Shown: piece by piece, positions 8,340 through 16,902 of the stretch
Layout: every line of letters starts with the position of its first letter
How positions within the stretch are numbered: the first letter of the stretch is position 1
Assembly: GCF_900104035.1 (NCBI RefSeq)
Contig: NZ_FNIT01000003.1
Location: forward strand, 372,001-436,000
Length of the DNA stretch: 64,000 nt
Source: Aureimonas jatrophae
Lineage (GTDB): Bacteria > Pseudomonadota > Alphaproteobacteria > Rhizobiales > Rhizobiaceae
Direction: 5' to 3'
The notes under the pieces: model-generated
The model's input: the letters and a program-made list of their open reading frames with translations, nothing else
Databases searched by the model: none
Told to the model about the DNA's origin: nothing
Position numbers and translations under genes: made by a program

Positions 8340-9077
8340 TTACGGCAGGTCACCGAACCTGAGGCGGATCCGTCGGTTGGTGCGCCCCTTCTTTTCGACC
8401 TTCCCTACGTGCAGGGTACCGATCTCTCTCGTTTCGAGAACATGCGTTCCTCCGCACGGCTGGGAATCGATTGCGCCGTCTAGACCGATCGTCACGAGAC
8501 GCACACGACCGGAACCTCGTGGCGGTTTGACGTTCGCAGATTTAACGAGACCCGGGTTTGCGTCGAGCTCGTCGTCTGTGATCCATCGGGTGCCGACCGC
8601 GTGGTTGGCGTCCACCAACCGCTGCAATCCCAGCGTCACGGCTTCCTTGTCGATATCGGCCTCGGGCCAGTCGAAGTCGATTCGTCCCTCGTCCTCTCCA
8701 ACCGCGGCGCCCGTCACAGGATAGGGACACACGACCGTCAGAAGATGCAGCGCCGTATGCATGCGCATCAGCTTGTAGCGTCGCGCCCAATCAACGTGCA
8801 GGACAACCGTTTCCCCGATGCTCGGAAGCTCGCTTCCAGGTGCTGCGACGAGGACAATACGCAGGCGATCGTCCGAGCGACGCGTATCGACAATGGAGAT
8901 TTGGCGACCGTCCTCCCGCTCGATGAACCCGGTATCGCCCGGCTGCCCGCCTCCGGCCGGATAGAAGTTGGATCGCGCGACTGCGATACCGGTCTCTCCA
9001 TCGAGGCCGACCACCGCGCTTTCAAGCGTCGATAGGTAGGCATCGTCCAGATACGCCGCCTCGGTTGCCGTGCTCAC
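8340..9077 (-). CDS. Alanyl-tRNA editing protein (AlaX family)
   Basis: This free-standing relative of the alanyl-tRNA synthetase editing domain hydrolyses mischarged Ser-tRNA(Ala) or Gly-tRNA(Ala). The N-terminal half carries 'FYPAGGGQPGDTG', as in the synthetase, and the zinc-binding pairs H-x3-H ('MHTALHLL') and C-x3-H ('QPCGGTHV') are both present. The product is about 245 residues. The GTG start at 9077 overlaps the cysK stop by four bases (GTGA), so translation is coupled. Its position between cysK and sseA suggests co-regulation with cysteine and serine metabolism, which is inference. Confidence 0.88.
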   Translation of the reverse strand: MSTATEAAYLDDAYLSTLESAVVGLDGETGIAVARSNFYPAGGGQPGDTGFIEREDGRQISIVDTRRSDDRLRIVLVAAPGSELPSIGETVVLHVDWARRYKLMRMHTALHLLTVVCPYPVTGAAVGEDEGRIDFDWPEADIDKEAVTLGLQRLVDANHAVGTRWITDDELDANPGLVKSANVKPPRGSGRVRLVTIGLDGAIDSQPCGGTHVLETREIGTLHVGKVEKKGRTNRRIRLRFGDLP

Positions 9078-10117
9078 GCCGGCGCTCCTTCGAACGGGAT
9101 ATCGTAGCGCGGTTCCCGCTCGAGCCATTCCGGAACCGGCAGGTTCTTCGAGCGGAGGAAGGCCGGATTGAAGAGCTTCGACTGATAGCGGTTTCCATAA
9201 TCGCACAGGATCGTCACGATCGTATGTCCCGGACCCATTTCTCGGGCCATGCGGATCGCCCCGGCAATATTGATGCCGGACGATCCTCCCAGGCAAAGCC
9301 CTTCCTCTCCAATCAGATCGAAGACGATCGGCAAGGCTTCCTCGTCCGGGATCTGGTAGGAGAAGTCCGGCGCGAAACCCTCGAGGTTGGCCGTGATGCG
9401 ACCCTGCCCGATGCCTTCCGTGATTGAACTGCCTTCCGCCTGTAGTTCACCGGCCGTGTAGTAGCGGAAAAGCGATGCGCCGAAGGGGTCAGCCAGACCG
9501 ATCTTCACATGGCTCGAATGCCGTTTGAGCCCCATGGCCGTTCCCGCAAGGGTGCCACCAGTTCCCACGGCACAGATGAAGCCGTCGATCTGCCCGCCGG
9601 TCTGCTGCCAGATCTCCTCCGCTGTCGTCACGACATGTCCATCGCGATTGGCCGTGTTGTCGAACTGATTGGCCCAAATCGCTCCGGCAGAATGCGTCCG
9701 CGCAAGCTGCTCTGCCAGGCGGCCGGACAGCTTCACGTAGTTGTCGGGATGACGATAGGGGACCGCCGGCACCTCGATGAGGTCCGCGCCCATAAGACGC
9801 AACGCGTCCTTCTTTTCCTGACTTTGCGTCTCGGGGATGACGATCACAGTCTTATAGCCGAGCGCGTCAGCGACGAGGGCAAGGCCGATGCCCGTGTTGC
9901 CCGCGGTGCCCTCGACGATGATCCCGCCGGGCGCCAAGAGGCCTCTTTCCTCCGCATCGCGAATGATGAAAAGACCCGCACGGTCCTTTACGGACTGCCC
10001 AGGATTGAGGAACTCCGCCTTCCCATAGATCTCGCAACCCGTTTCCTCGGAGGCCCGGCGGAGGCGGATCAGTGGGGTATTACCGATGGCGTCGAGAACC
10101 GAATGGTGGCGTGACAT
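9074..10117 (-). CDS. cysK: Cysteine synthase (O-acetylserine sulfhydrylase)
   Basis: This PLP enzyme makes cysteine from O-acetylserine and sulfide. 'NPGQSVKDRAG' holds the PLP lysine (Lys44), 'GTAGNTGIGLA' the substrate loop and 'VGTGGTLAGTAMGLK' the phosphate-binding loop. At 347 residues it is longer than E. coli CysK (323) and has the extended C-terminus 'SKLFNPAFLRSKNLPVPEWL' seen in many alphaproteobacterial members. It is the first gene of a four-gene coupled operon with alaX, sseA and a GNAT enzyme. A 74-base gap separates it from the photolyase gene on the same strand, where its promoter may lie. Confidence 0.92.
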   Translation of the reverse strand: MSRHHSVLDAIGNTPLIRLRRASEETGCEIYGKAEFLNPGQSVKDRAGLFIIRDAEERGLLAPGGIIVEGTAGNTGIGLALVADALGYKTVIVIPETQSQEKKDALRLMGADLIEVPAVPYRHPDNYVKLSGRLAEQLARTHSAGAIWANQFDNTANRDGHVVTTAEEIWQQTGGQIDGFICAVGTGGTLAGTAMGLKRHSSHVKIGLADPFGASLFRYYTAGELQAEGSSITEGIGQGRITANLEGFAPDFSYQIPDEEALPIVFDLIGEEGLCLGGSSGINIAGAIRMAREMGPGHTIVTILCDYGNRYQSKLFNPAFLRSKNLPVPEWLEREPRYDIPFEGAPA

Positions 10118-10191
10118 GGATGCTGGTTCGCCCTGCGTCGACGGTTATCCGTGTGGGTTAAGACTTCGCCCGGACCGGAGCAAGGCAGAAG

Positions 10192-11661
10192 TCAGTTCTT
10201 CACCACCTCATAGGCTTTCAGCGCTCTCGCTCGTGCCTCGCCATGATCGACGATGGGTTTGGGATACGTCTTCCCAAGTTCGACGCCAGCCCTTGCCAAT
10301 ACCGTGTCACTGGCCAGCCAGGGCGCATGCAAGGCATCGTTCGGCAATTTTGCGAGTTCAGGAACGTATCGGCGGATGTAGCCGCCCTTCGGATCGAACT
10401 TCTCGCTTTGCGTCACCGGATTGAAGATGCGGAAGAACGGTTGGGCATCCGCTCCGGTGCCCGCGATCCATTGCCATTGAGCGGTATTGTTGGCGATATC
10501 CCCGTCGACCAACGTATCCCAGAACCACGCTTCCCCATCGCGCCAATCAATCAGGAGATCTCGCGTGAGGAAGGATGCAACGATCATACGCAACCGATTA
10601 TGCAGCCATCCGGTCGTCCAAAGCTGTCGCATACCCGCGTCGATGATCGGGTAACCGGTCTTTCCGCGCTGCCAAGCCTTGAGTTCGGGCTTTGATTTAC
10701 GCCACCGCATCTTGTCGAACTTCGGGTTCAGGTTCTCGGACGGCAAGTCGGGAACGTGAAACAGAACGTGATAGTTGAAATCGCGCCAGAGCAACTCGGA
10801 TCGGAAGTTGGCGAGTTCGGTCTGCGGTATCGACGCGCGCCGCTTGGCGTACTTCGTTGCCGTGTGAAGAACGCGAAATGGCGACACTTCACCCCAACGC
10901 AGATGCGGCGACAGACGCGACGACGCATCCTCGGACGGGCGGTCGCGACCCGCCTTGTAGTCCTGCAAATAACGGTCGCAGAACTCCTCGAGTCGCTCCA
11001 ACGCACCCTCTTCGCCTGGCTTCCAGTGTTCGCCGAACCCCTCAGCCCAATCCACGGTCTGCGGAAGAAGCTTCCAAGATGCGAGCTCATCTGATTTGGG
11101 CGATCGGTCCGGGGCCTTCAGTTTCTTCGGCGGATCCCAGGGCTCACGGGCTGGCGCGCCACCCTCTACCTTTTCGCGGAAAGGCTTGAAGACCTTATAG
11201 AACGTTCCGCTTCCCGTTAGGATTGCCGTGGGGTCGTGGAGAAAGTTCGCCACGAAACGAGCGATGCTCAAGTTCGGAAGTACTTTTTCGACCGCGTCGT
11301 CCTGGGCGACGGCTGGCGGTTCGAGCCTTCGATTGATGTAGAGGCTCGTGGCCTTCACCTCTTGCGCAAGCCGAACAAGGACCTCAGCGGACTGTCCTCG
11401 GCGGAGGATAAGCGGCGAGCCCAAGGTCTGCAGTCTGGGTGCCAGCGCTTCGAGAGAGCGATGCAGCCACCAGCGATGGGCCCCACCAAGGCGCCGCAGG
11501 TGCTCGCCCTCCTCATCGTGAATGACGACCGGCACGACAGGTCGACCCGTCTCGGCGGCATGGAACAACGCCGGATTGTCGTCGAGGCGGAGATCGTTGC
11601 GAAGCCAGACGATGATCGGACCATCACCTTCGTCCTTCGCTTCTCCGTCATCCGAAATCAT
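10192..11661 (-). CDS. phrB: Deoxyribodipyrimidine photolyase, class I
   Basis: This light-driven flavoenzyme reverses cyclobutane pyrimidine dimers. The N-terminal Rossmann-like antenna domain begins 'IIVWLRNDLRLDDNPAL', and the FAD-binding C-terminal half has 'LLWRDFNYHVLF', the class I signature 'TGYPIIDAGMRQL' with 'TGWLHNRLRMI', and 'DGDIANNTAQWQWIAGTG', which discriminates CPD photolyases from most cryptochromes. The product is about 489 residues. ATG at 11661 is preferred because AAGGGG lies eight bases upstream; a GTG at 11685 is the alternative. Confidence 0.92.
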   Translation of the reverse strand: MISDDGEAKDEGDGPIIVWLRNDLRLDDNPALFHAAETGRPVVPVVIHDEEGEHLRRLGGAHRWWLHRSLEALAPRLQTLGSPLILRRGQSAEVLVRLAQEVKATSLYINRRLEPPAVAQDDAVEKVLPNLSIARFVANFLHDPTAILTGSGTFYKVFKPFREKVEGGAPAREPWDPPKKLKAPDRSPKSDELASWKLLPQTVDWAEGFGEHWKPGEEGALERLEEFCDRYLQDYKAGRDRPSEDASSRLSPHLRWGEVSPFRVLHTATKYAKRRASIPQTELANFRSELLWRDFNYHVLFHVPDLPSENLNPKFDKMRWRKSKPELKAWQRGKTGYPIIDAGMRQLWTTGWLHNRLRMIVASFLTRDLLIDWRDGEAWFWDTLVDGDIANNTAQWQWIAGTGADAQPFFRIFNPVTQSEKFDPKGGYIRRYVPELAKLPNDALHAPWLASDTVLARAGVELGKTYPKPIVDHGEARARALKAYEVVKN

Positions 11662-11739
11662 CGCACCGACCCCTTCGCGTATCACTAGCCGGCGGCAGAG
11701 ATAGGTGGATCGGTAGTCGGGACGATAGTTTGACCGAGG

Positions 11740-12066
11740 TTAAGCGACAACGTGAGGCAGGAAGGGCGCGCGTGGCACCGTAGTACCAACCTCTGGGGTC
11801 ACGTTTCGCCCGCGTGCCGACCAGCGTTCCGCGATATCCGCAGCCTCGCCCACGGTCAGCGTGATCTCGTCGTTCCAGTTCAGACCGAAGAGCGGGCGGG
11901 ACTGGCCGAACTCTCGCCACTCCATCAGCAGAAGGTCCCAAGCGGTCGGCGTTTCATGTGCGCGATCGAGCATCCAGAGCAACTTGCTCTTCTTCAAGCG
12001 AACCGAACCGTACGCCAGCAAATCAAGGAACAGCGAGTGCAACGCAATCGTCTTCAATCTAACCAC
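11740..12066 (-). CDS. Small protein of unknown function
   Basis: The 108-residue frame starts at GTG (or at TTG 12057 after a GGGTGG sequence) and has a protein-like composition, with 'LDRAHETPTAWDLLLMEWREFGQ' and 'LFGLNWNDEITLTVGEAADIAERW'. It fills the space between the photolyase gene and tRNA-Cys, and no competing frame looks better. I recognise no domain. No signal peptide or clear membrane segment is visible. Confidence 0.5.
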   Translation of the reverse strand: MVRLKTIALHSLFLDLLAYGSVRLKKSKLLWMLDRAHETPTAWDLLLMEWREFGQSRPLFGLNWNDEITLTVGEAADIAERWSARGRNVTPEVGTTVPRAPFLPHVVA

Positions 12067-12176
12067 CCAAACGTTGGAATTTCCTAACGTTTATATGGGG
12101 GTTAGCGGCTATGTTCGCAAGAAATGCGGGCTCGCATATCCGTTGGATCGCGCACTCAACGAATCCATGGATGGGT

Positions 12177-12250
12177 TGGAGGCCTCGGCCGGAATCGAAC
12201 CGGCGTGCAAGGATTTGCAGTCCTCTGCGTAACCACTCCGCCACGAGGCC
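12177..12250 (-). tRNA. tRNA-Cys (anticodon GCA)
   Basis: On the minus strand the gene begins GGCCTCG and ends CGAGGCC-T-CCA, a perfect acceptor stem with an encoded CCA. The anticodon arm GGA-CTGCAAA-TCC presents GCA. The T arm is GCCGGTTCGATTCCGGC. The length is 74 bases. The T discriminator base (U73) is the identity element expected for cysteine tRNAs. Confidence 0.95.
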
Positions 12251-12403
12251 TCAACGAGCGTCTACCTACTGAGGTGACCGGCGTTCCGCAAGAGCCGTAA
12301 GGTCATTCTTCCCCGGCCATGAGCGAAGACGGAGAAGTGATGGGACCGGGGTCGGTCGGGCGCGCCAGTGTCGATCCCTGACCATTGTTCGATCGTGCAT
12401 CCG

Positions 12404-12751
12404 TCAACGCGAAAGGAAGCGCGGCACCCGAAAACGGAGAAACTTCCGCGGACGGTGGGGCAGGGTCGCGGCCATCGCGCGCTGACGCTGCCGACGACGT
12501 CCCCATTTCACCTCGCTGCGACGTCGCATACGACGCACGGCCGGAATATCGATGGAGAGGATCACGAGACCGAGCGGAAGCATCCAGATGCCGAGAACCG
12601 GTAGGAAACTGAAGATGCCGCCCAGGACGAAGAGGACGCCCACCGCCATACGGGCGAGTCTGTTGGACGGCAGTCGAAACGTTCGGCCCATTACCTCGAG
12701 CGTGTGCCCGCGAACGCGGAAGAAGCCGCCCGTCTTCGTCGGTTCAGTCAT
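12404..12751 (-). CDS. Small conserved membrane protein
   Basis: The 115-residue protein has one long hydrophobic stretch, about residues 33-67, with a proline/glycine break ('FSFLPVLGIWMLPLGLVILSID'), so it probably crosses the membrane as a hairpin of two helices. Basic residues ('RRMRRR', 'RRRQRQR') follow and point to a cytoplasmic C-terminus. The pattern resembles a small conserved alphaproteobacterial membrane family of unknown role. No operon partner is evident. Confidence 0.65.
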   Translation of the reverse strand: MTEPTKTGGFFRVRGHTLEVMGRTFRLPSNRLARMAVGVLFVLGGIFSFLPVLGIWMLPLGLVILSIDIPAVRRMRRRSEVKWGRRRQRQRAMAATLPHRPRKFLRFRVPRFLSR

Positions 12752-12938
12752 GCGCTATCGCGGTCCTCAAAGACGGCACCAAGAGTTTCATAGCGGCACC
12801 ACATGGCGATTGGGTTACGCCGAAACCACGCCGGAAACGAGGACGCCCGCATATTTTCTCGCAAAAGACCCGATCGCGACTTGGCAAACCGAAAAAGGCT
12901 GGGCTATAGCGACGCCATCCGCAGCCGCTGCGGATCGT

Positions 12939-13013
12939 TCCCCGGTAGCTCAGTGGTAGAGCAATCGACTGTTAATCGATCGGTCGCTGGTTCGAATCCG
13001 GCCCGGGGAGCCA
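12939..13013 (+). tRNA. tRNA-Asn (anticodon GUU)
   Basis: The gene starts TCCCCGG and ends CCGGGGA-G-CCA, a full acceptor stem with encoded CCA. The D arm is GCTCAGTGGTAGAGC, the anticodon arm presents GTT, and the T arm is CTGGTTCGAATCCGG. The length is 75 bases. The structured leader of mgtE begins about 30 bases downstream on the same strand. Confidence 0.95.
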
Positions 13014-13041
13014 CAAGCACTTTCACCGCGCGCTTTGTATG

Positions 13042-13118
13042 GCTCACCGCCAAACCGGTGGGCTCCATAGGCTGTTGTGTCGGAAGACGTCTGACATCTT
13101 CGCGATAGATGCTATCGC
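13042..13118 (+). promoter_or_regulatory. structured leader upstream of mgtE (three hairpins)
   Basis: Three inverted repeats lie in succession between tRNA-Asn and mgtE. The first is 13042-13063 (stem GCTCACCG/CGGTGGGC with one G-U pair), the second 13083-13101 (GAAGA/TCTTC), and the third 13102-13118 (GCGATAG/CTATCGC, three-base loop), 29 bases before the start codon. None is followed by a T-run. I could not match the layout to the M-box magnesium riboswitch by eye. It is a candidate cis-regulator, or in part the end of the tRNA-Asn transcript. Confidence 0.45.
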
Positions 13119-13147
13119 CCGGGCATGGTGTGGGCTGGGAGAGTGGC

Positions 13148-14536
13148 ATGTCGGAGCCGGTACAAGCCGTCGCGGAACGGGATGTGTTGGACGAAGACGA
13201 CGGTATCTCGCCTCATCTTCTAGGCTCCGTCCGCGCGGCCCTGGCCGCCGAAGATCGTGATCGCCTGCTACGTGAACTCTCCGACCTGCATCAAAGCGAA
13301 CTCGGGCGTCTGCTGGAACGACTCACGCCGTTCGAGCGGACGGCTCTCGTCGACTTTGTCGGCGCGGACTTCGACTATTCCGCGCTGACGGAAGTCGACG
13401 AGGCCATACGGCTCGACATTCTTCAGACCCTGTCGAGTGAACGTGTTGCCCAAGCCCTCGGCACGTTGGAGTCCGACGACGCGGTTTACATCCTCGAGGA
13501 TCTTCCCGAAGACACCCGCAATGCCGTCCTGGAGCACATTCCCTTTGCGGAGCGGCTTCGTCTGCGGCGTGCGCTCGAGTACCCCGCGGAAACGGCGGGA
13601 CGCCGGATGCAGACCGAGTACGTCGCGGCACCGCCATATTGGTCCGTTGCGCAAACGTTGGATTATCTCCGCAGCGATCCCAACCTGCCGGACCGGTTCT
13701 CGGAGATATTCGTCGTCGATCCGCGTTTCCGTCTGATGGGATCCGTCGCCCTTCCGAACCTCCTGCGTGCGTCGACACGGACCCTGATCGAGACGTTTGT
13801 CGACCCCGATCCGCAAGCCATCGCGGCGGAGATGGATCAGGAAGAAGCCGCTCGGCTTTTCGAGCGTTACGACCTTCTGTCCGCTGCCGTCGTCGACGAA
13901 GACGGCCGCTTGGTCGGCGTGCTCACGATCGACGACATCGTCGACGTGATCCAGTCCGAGGCCGACGAGGACATCAGGCTTCTGGGTGGCGTCGGCGATG
14001 AGGAACTGTCGGATACGGTCGCTCAGATCACGCGGTCGCGCTTCTCGTGGCTGTTGATCAACCTCGCCACGGCCATTCTCGCATCGCTTGTGATCGATAT
14101 GTTCGACGCAACGATCCAACAGATGGTCGCACTAGCGGTGTTGATGCCGATCGTCGCGTCGATGGGTGGCAACGCCGGCACCCAGACGATGACGGTGGCT
14201 GTCCGCGCGTTGGCGACACGGGATCTGACGATTCACAACGCGTGGCGTGTCGTACGTCGCGAAACAACCGTGTCGTGTCTCAACGGGGCGCTTTTCGCGG
14301 TCCTCATCGGCCTCGTTGCGTCCGTCTGGTTCTCCAGCACGGCGTTGGGACTGGTGATCGCGGCCGCGATGATCATCAACATGTTGGCGGCTGGCCTTGC
14401 CGGTATCCTGATTCCGCTCTTGATCGATCGGGCTGGTGCGGATCCGGCGATCGCCTCTGGAACGTTCGTAACGACCGTCACGGACGTCGTCGGCTTCTTC
14501 GCCTTCCTCGGTCTGGCGACGTTGTTCTTTACCTAG
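13148..14536 (+). CDS. mgtE: Magnesium transporter MgtE
   Basis: This is an inner-membrane, homodimeric Mg2+ channel. The order of domains is the MgtE superhelical N domain (about residues 40-135), a pair of CBS domains that sense Mg2+ (about 140-260), and five transmembrane helices. The pore segment 'PIVASMGGNAGTQTMT' is the family signature. The product is 462 residues, as expected. ATG at 13148 follows GGGAGAG and is preferred; an in-frame ATG at 13109 lies in the loop of an upstream hairpin. Control through Mg2+ binding to the CBS domains is family knowledge; leader control is suggested by the hairpins upstream. Confidence 0.93.
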   Translation: MSEPVQAVAERDVLDEDDGISPHLLGSVRAALAAEDRDRLLRELSDLHQSELGRLLERLTPFERTALVDFVGADFDYSALTEVDEAIRLDILQTLSSERVAQALGTLESDDAVYILEDLPEDTRNAVLEHIPFAERLRLRRALEYPAETAGRRMQTEYVAAPPYWSVAQTLDYLRSDPNLPDRFSEIFVVDPRFRLMGSVALPNLLRASTRTLIETFVDPDPQAIAAEMDQEEAARLFERYDLLSAAVVDEDGRLVGVLTIDDIVDVIQSEADEDIRLLGGVGDEELSDTVAQITRSRFSWLLINLATAILASLVIDMFDATIQQMVALAVLMPIVASMGGNAGTQTMTVAVRALATRDLTIHNAWRVVRRETTVSCLNGALFAVLIGLVASVWFSSTALGLVIAAAMIINMLAAGLAGILIPLLIDRAGADPAIASGTFVTTVTDVVGFFAFLGLATLFFT

Positions 14537-14609
14537 CGAACGGTGCGCGTTTGACTTTTACGTAAGAACGGGACCATGCAGAGGCATCGTCCAGTGCGGC
14601 CGGAGTTCG

Positions 14610-15002
14610 ATGCGCGAGTATTATACGATCACCGAGTTGACGCGGGAGTTCGACATCTCGACGCGCACGATCCGGTTCTATGAGGACGAAGGTCTCATCT
14701 CGCCGGTTCGCCGAGGCCGCACACGTCTCTTCCGACAGTCCGATCGCCATCTTCTCCGCATGATCCTGCGCGGTAAGCGACTTGGCTTCTCCATCGCGGA
14801 AATCCGGGAAATCATGGGGATGTATCGCAGTCCTCCAGGTGAGGCTGGGCAGCTACGGACCATCATTCGCAAGGTCAGCGACCGGCGTCGTGAACTCGAA
14901 CAAAAGCGCCGTGACATCGACGACCTCTTGGGCGAATTGGACCAGGCTGAGGAAGCTTGCCTGACCCGCATGGCGGAGCTTGGGATTGCACCCAGCGCGT
15001 GA
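14610..15002 (+). CDS. MerR-family transcriptional regulator
   Basis: The 130-residue protein opens with the MerR winged helix-turn-helix 'YYTITELTREFDISTRTIRFYEDEGLISPVRRGRTRLF', followed by a dimerisation coiled coil (about residues 80-120, 'IIRKVSDRRRELEQKRRDIDDLLGEL'). The cysteine in 'EEACLTRMAEL' is isolated, so a metal site is not evident. It resembles the LiuR-type MerR regulators of branched-chain catabolism, but no catabolic genes adjoin it, and the target is unknown. It follows mgtE by 73 bases. Confidence 0.85.
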   Translation: MREYYTITELTREFDISTRTIRFYEDEGLISPVRRGRTRLFRQSDRHLLRMILRGKRLGFSIAEIREIMGMYRSPPGEAGQLRTIIRKVSDRRRELEQKRRDIDDLLGELDQAEEACLTRMAELGIAPSA

Positions 15003-15014
15003 TGCTGTCGGCCT

Positions 15015-15965
15015 CTAGGGTTCGACGGAACACGCCGCCACGCTGTCTCGGACTCGCGCCTCACGTGCCGCATCAAGGCGTCCCATCAACGTGTCGGCCA
15101 GAAGATTTTGGCGTGTCAGGTCATCGCGGACGCAAGCGCAGTAGCGCGTGCAGAAGGCCGCCTCCCGGTCCGGCAAACAGCCCCGTTCGCAGCTTTGCGT
15201 GAAATAGCGGGTCTGGTCGGGCGGAGCTACGAAGCTCAGTGCCGCGACGAGGGCGAGCGAAACGGGTTGGTGGATGAGGTAGAAGGCGAGCGACCTGCGA
15301 CCGAGCCAAGCCAATGGGTGCAGGCGGCGCAGCCGAGCGTTCAATTGTCCCAACCACTCGATGAAGCGCGTGATGACGGCAAGCTGGCCGAGTGCGATAC
15401 CGGCGACGACCACACCGAACCATGGGAATACCGGAACGAAGTCGTTCGAAATCGGCGCAGAAGCCGAAAACCCGATCCAGGCGAGCCAGCGTGTATCGGT
15501 CAGATGTGTCGTGATCGTATTGCCGGCCAACAGGATGGCTGCGGCCAGAGCGAGGTTCATCCAGAACGGCAGCGAAAGGAGGGACATTCCCGCAACGCTC
15601 GCAAACGCGATCAGATGGAGAATACCGAAGAAGACGAAGCTCTGCGGCGTCACGAATGCCGTGACGATCGAAATCGCGGCGGCTCCCGCCGCGATCATGA
15701 GGATTCGCTTGATCCGAGACCGCCGACGCGTTGCCGGATTCTGACCTAGAACGAGGCCGATCCCAACCAGAAGCAGGAACGTCGTGGCGATCGCTCGTGC
15801 ATAGAGACGCCAGCCACCCTCCGTTGCATAGGCTGGGGGCAGGTAGCCGAAAAACTCCAGATCCCACGTGAAATGGTAGCTCGCCATCGCCAGCAATGCG
15901 ACGCCACGCAGGACATCGAGCACCTCGATGCGCTGCCCGGGAAACTGACGTCCACTACTGGTCAT
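15015..15965 (-). CDS. DUF1624 membrane protein (heparan-alpha-glucosaminide N-acetyltransferase-like) with twin Cx3C tail
   Basis: The 316-residue protein begins 'RIEVLDVLRGVALLAMASYHFTWDLEFFG', the opening of the DUF1624/acyltransferase 3-like fold, and has about seven or eight membrane helices. It should transfer an acyl group across or at the inner membrane; the acceptor is unknown. After the last helix (near residue 247) comes a tail with Cys259, Cys263, Cys272, Cys276 and Cys278, that is C-x3-C-x8-C-x3-C-x-C, and then a charged helix. The MerR gene converges on it with a 12-base gap. Confidence 0.8.
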   Translation of the reverse strand: MTSSGRQFPGQRIEVLDVLRGVALLAMASYHFTWDLEFFGYLPPAYATEGGWRLYARAIATTFLLLVGIGLVLGQNPATRRRSRIKRILMIAAGAAAISIVTAFVTPQSFVFFGILHLIAFASVAGMSLLSLPFWMNLALAAAILLAGNTITTHLTDTRWLAWIGFSASAPISNDFVPVFPWFGVVVAGIALGQLAVITRFIEWLGQLNARLRRLHPLAWLGRRSLAFYLIHQPVSLALVAALSFVAPPDQTRYFTQSCERGCLPDREAAFCTRYCACVRDDLTRQNLLADTLMGRLDAAREARVRDSVAACSVEP

Positions 15966-16068
15966 TGCGTCGCTCCACTGGCAGCACGGTCGATCCGCCT
16001 ATCTGAAACGGCGCGACGTGGCGACCGGAATGACGCGAAACCGCGTCCGCAACAGGCAGGGAACCTCC

Positions 16069-16899
16069 ATGAAATTCATCGAAGCCTCCGGCGCACGCAT
16101 TCCCGCTATCGGTCTGGGAACCTACCAACTGCGCGGTGAGGCTTGCACAAACCTCGTCGCGCGCGCGATCGAAGCGGGCTATCGGCACATCGATACGGCG
16201 CGTATGTACGGCAACGAGAGAGACGTCGGCCAGGGCATCCGCGCAAGCGGCATCGCACGCGACGAACTCTTCGTAACGACCAAGATTTGGCATGATCAGA
16301 TCGGGTCGGCTGATCTGGTTGACTCGGCACGAGCCGCGGTCGACGCGATCGGTATCGGTACGGTCGACCTCCTTCTCATTCATTGGCCGAACGCTGACAT
16401 CCCGTTGGAAGACTCGATACAAGCGCTGAACGAAGCGCGGAGCCTCGGCCTCTCCCATCATATTGGCGTTGCCAATTTCACGAGTGCCATGATGGATGAC
16501 GCGAGCGCCATCTCGGAGGCGCCCCTGATCTGCAATCAGGTCGAATATCATCCGTTCATCTCGCAGGAAGCCATACTCGGAGCCTGCGAGCGACACGACA
16601 TGGCTCTTGTTGCCTATTCACCGATCGGGCAGGGGAAGGATCTTTTGTCCCACCCGACAATCCAGGGTGTCGCACAGGCGCATCGTCGCTCTCCCGCTCA
16701 GATCGTCCTGCGCTGGGAAATCGAACAGCCCCGGGTCGCCGCGATACCCCGCACAGCAAACCCGGATCGACTAACCGAGAATCTGGATGTCTTCTCGTTC
16801 GAACTCACTCCCGAGGAACGTCGTGCGATCTCCGAACTCGGAAGCCGGCGGCAACGTCTCGTCGATCCGGGCTTCGCCCCGAACTGGGATCGAGTCTGA
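16069..16899 (+). CDS. Aldo/keto reductase (2,5-diketo-D-gluconate reductase-like)
   Basis: This NADPH-dependent TIM-barrel reductase has all catalytic residues visible: Asp and Tyr in 'YRHIDTARMYGNE', Lys in 'VTTKIWHDQ' and His in 'LLLIHWPNAD'. The cofactor-binding end 'AAIPRTANPDRLTENLDVF' is also present, with Arg where many relatives have Lys-Ser. About 276 residues matches the DkgB-like group. ATG at 16069 follows CAGGGAACC; upstream in-frame starts look non-coding. It is followed after three bases by the ydcF-like gene, so the two probably form one transcript. The physiological substrate is not determined. Confidence 0.88.
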   Translation: MKFIEASGARIPAIGLGTYQLRGEACTNLVARAIEAGYRHIDTARMYGNERDVGQGIRASGIARDELFVTTKIWHDQIGSADLVDSARAAVDAIGIGTVDLLLIHWPNADIPLEDSIQALNEARSLGLSHHIGVANFTSAMMDDASAISEAPLICNQVEYHPFISQEAILGACERHDMALVAYSPIGQGKDLLSHPTIQGVAQAHRRSPAQIVLRWEIEQPRVAAIPRTANPDRLTENLDVFSFELTPEERRAISELGSRRQRLVDPGFAPNWDRV

Positions 16900-16902
16900 C
16901 GC

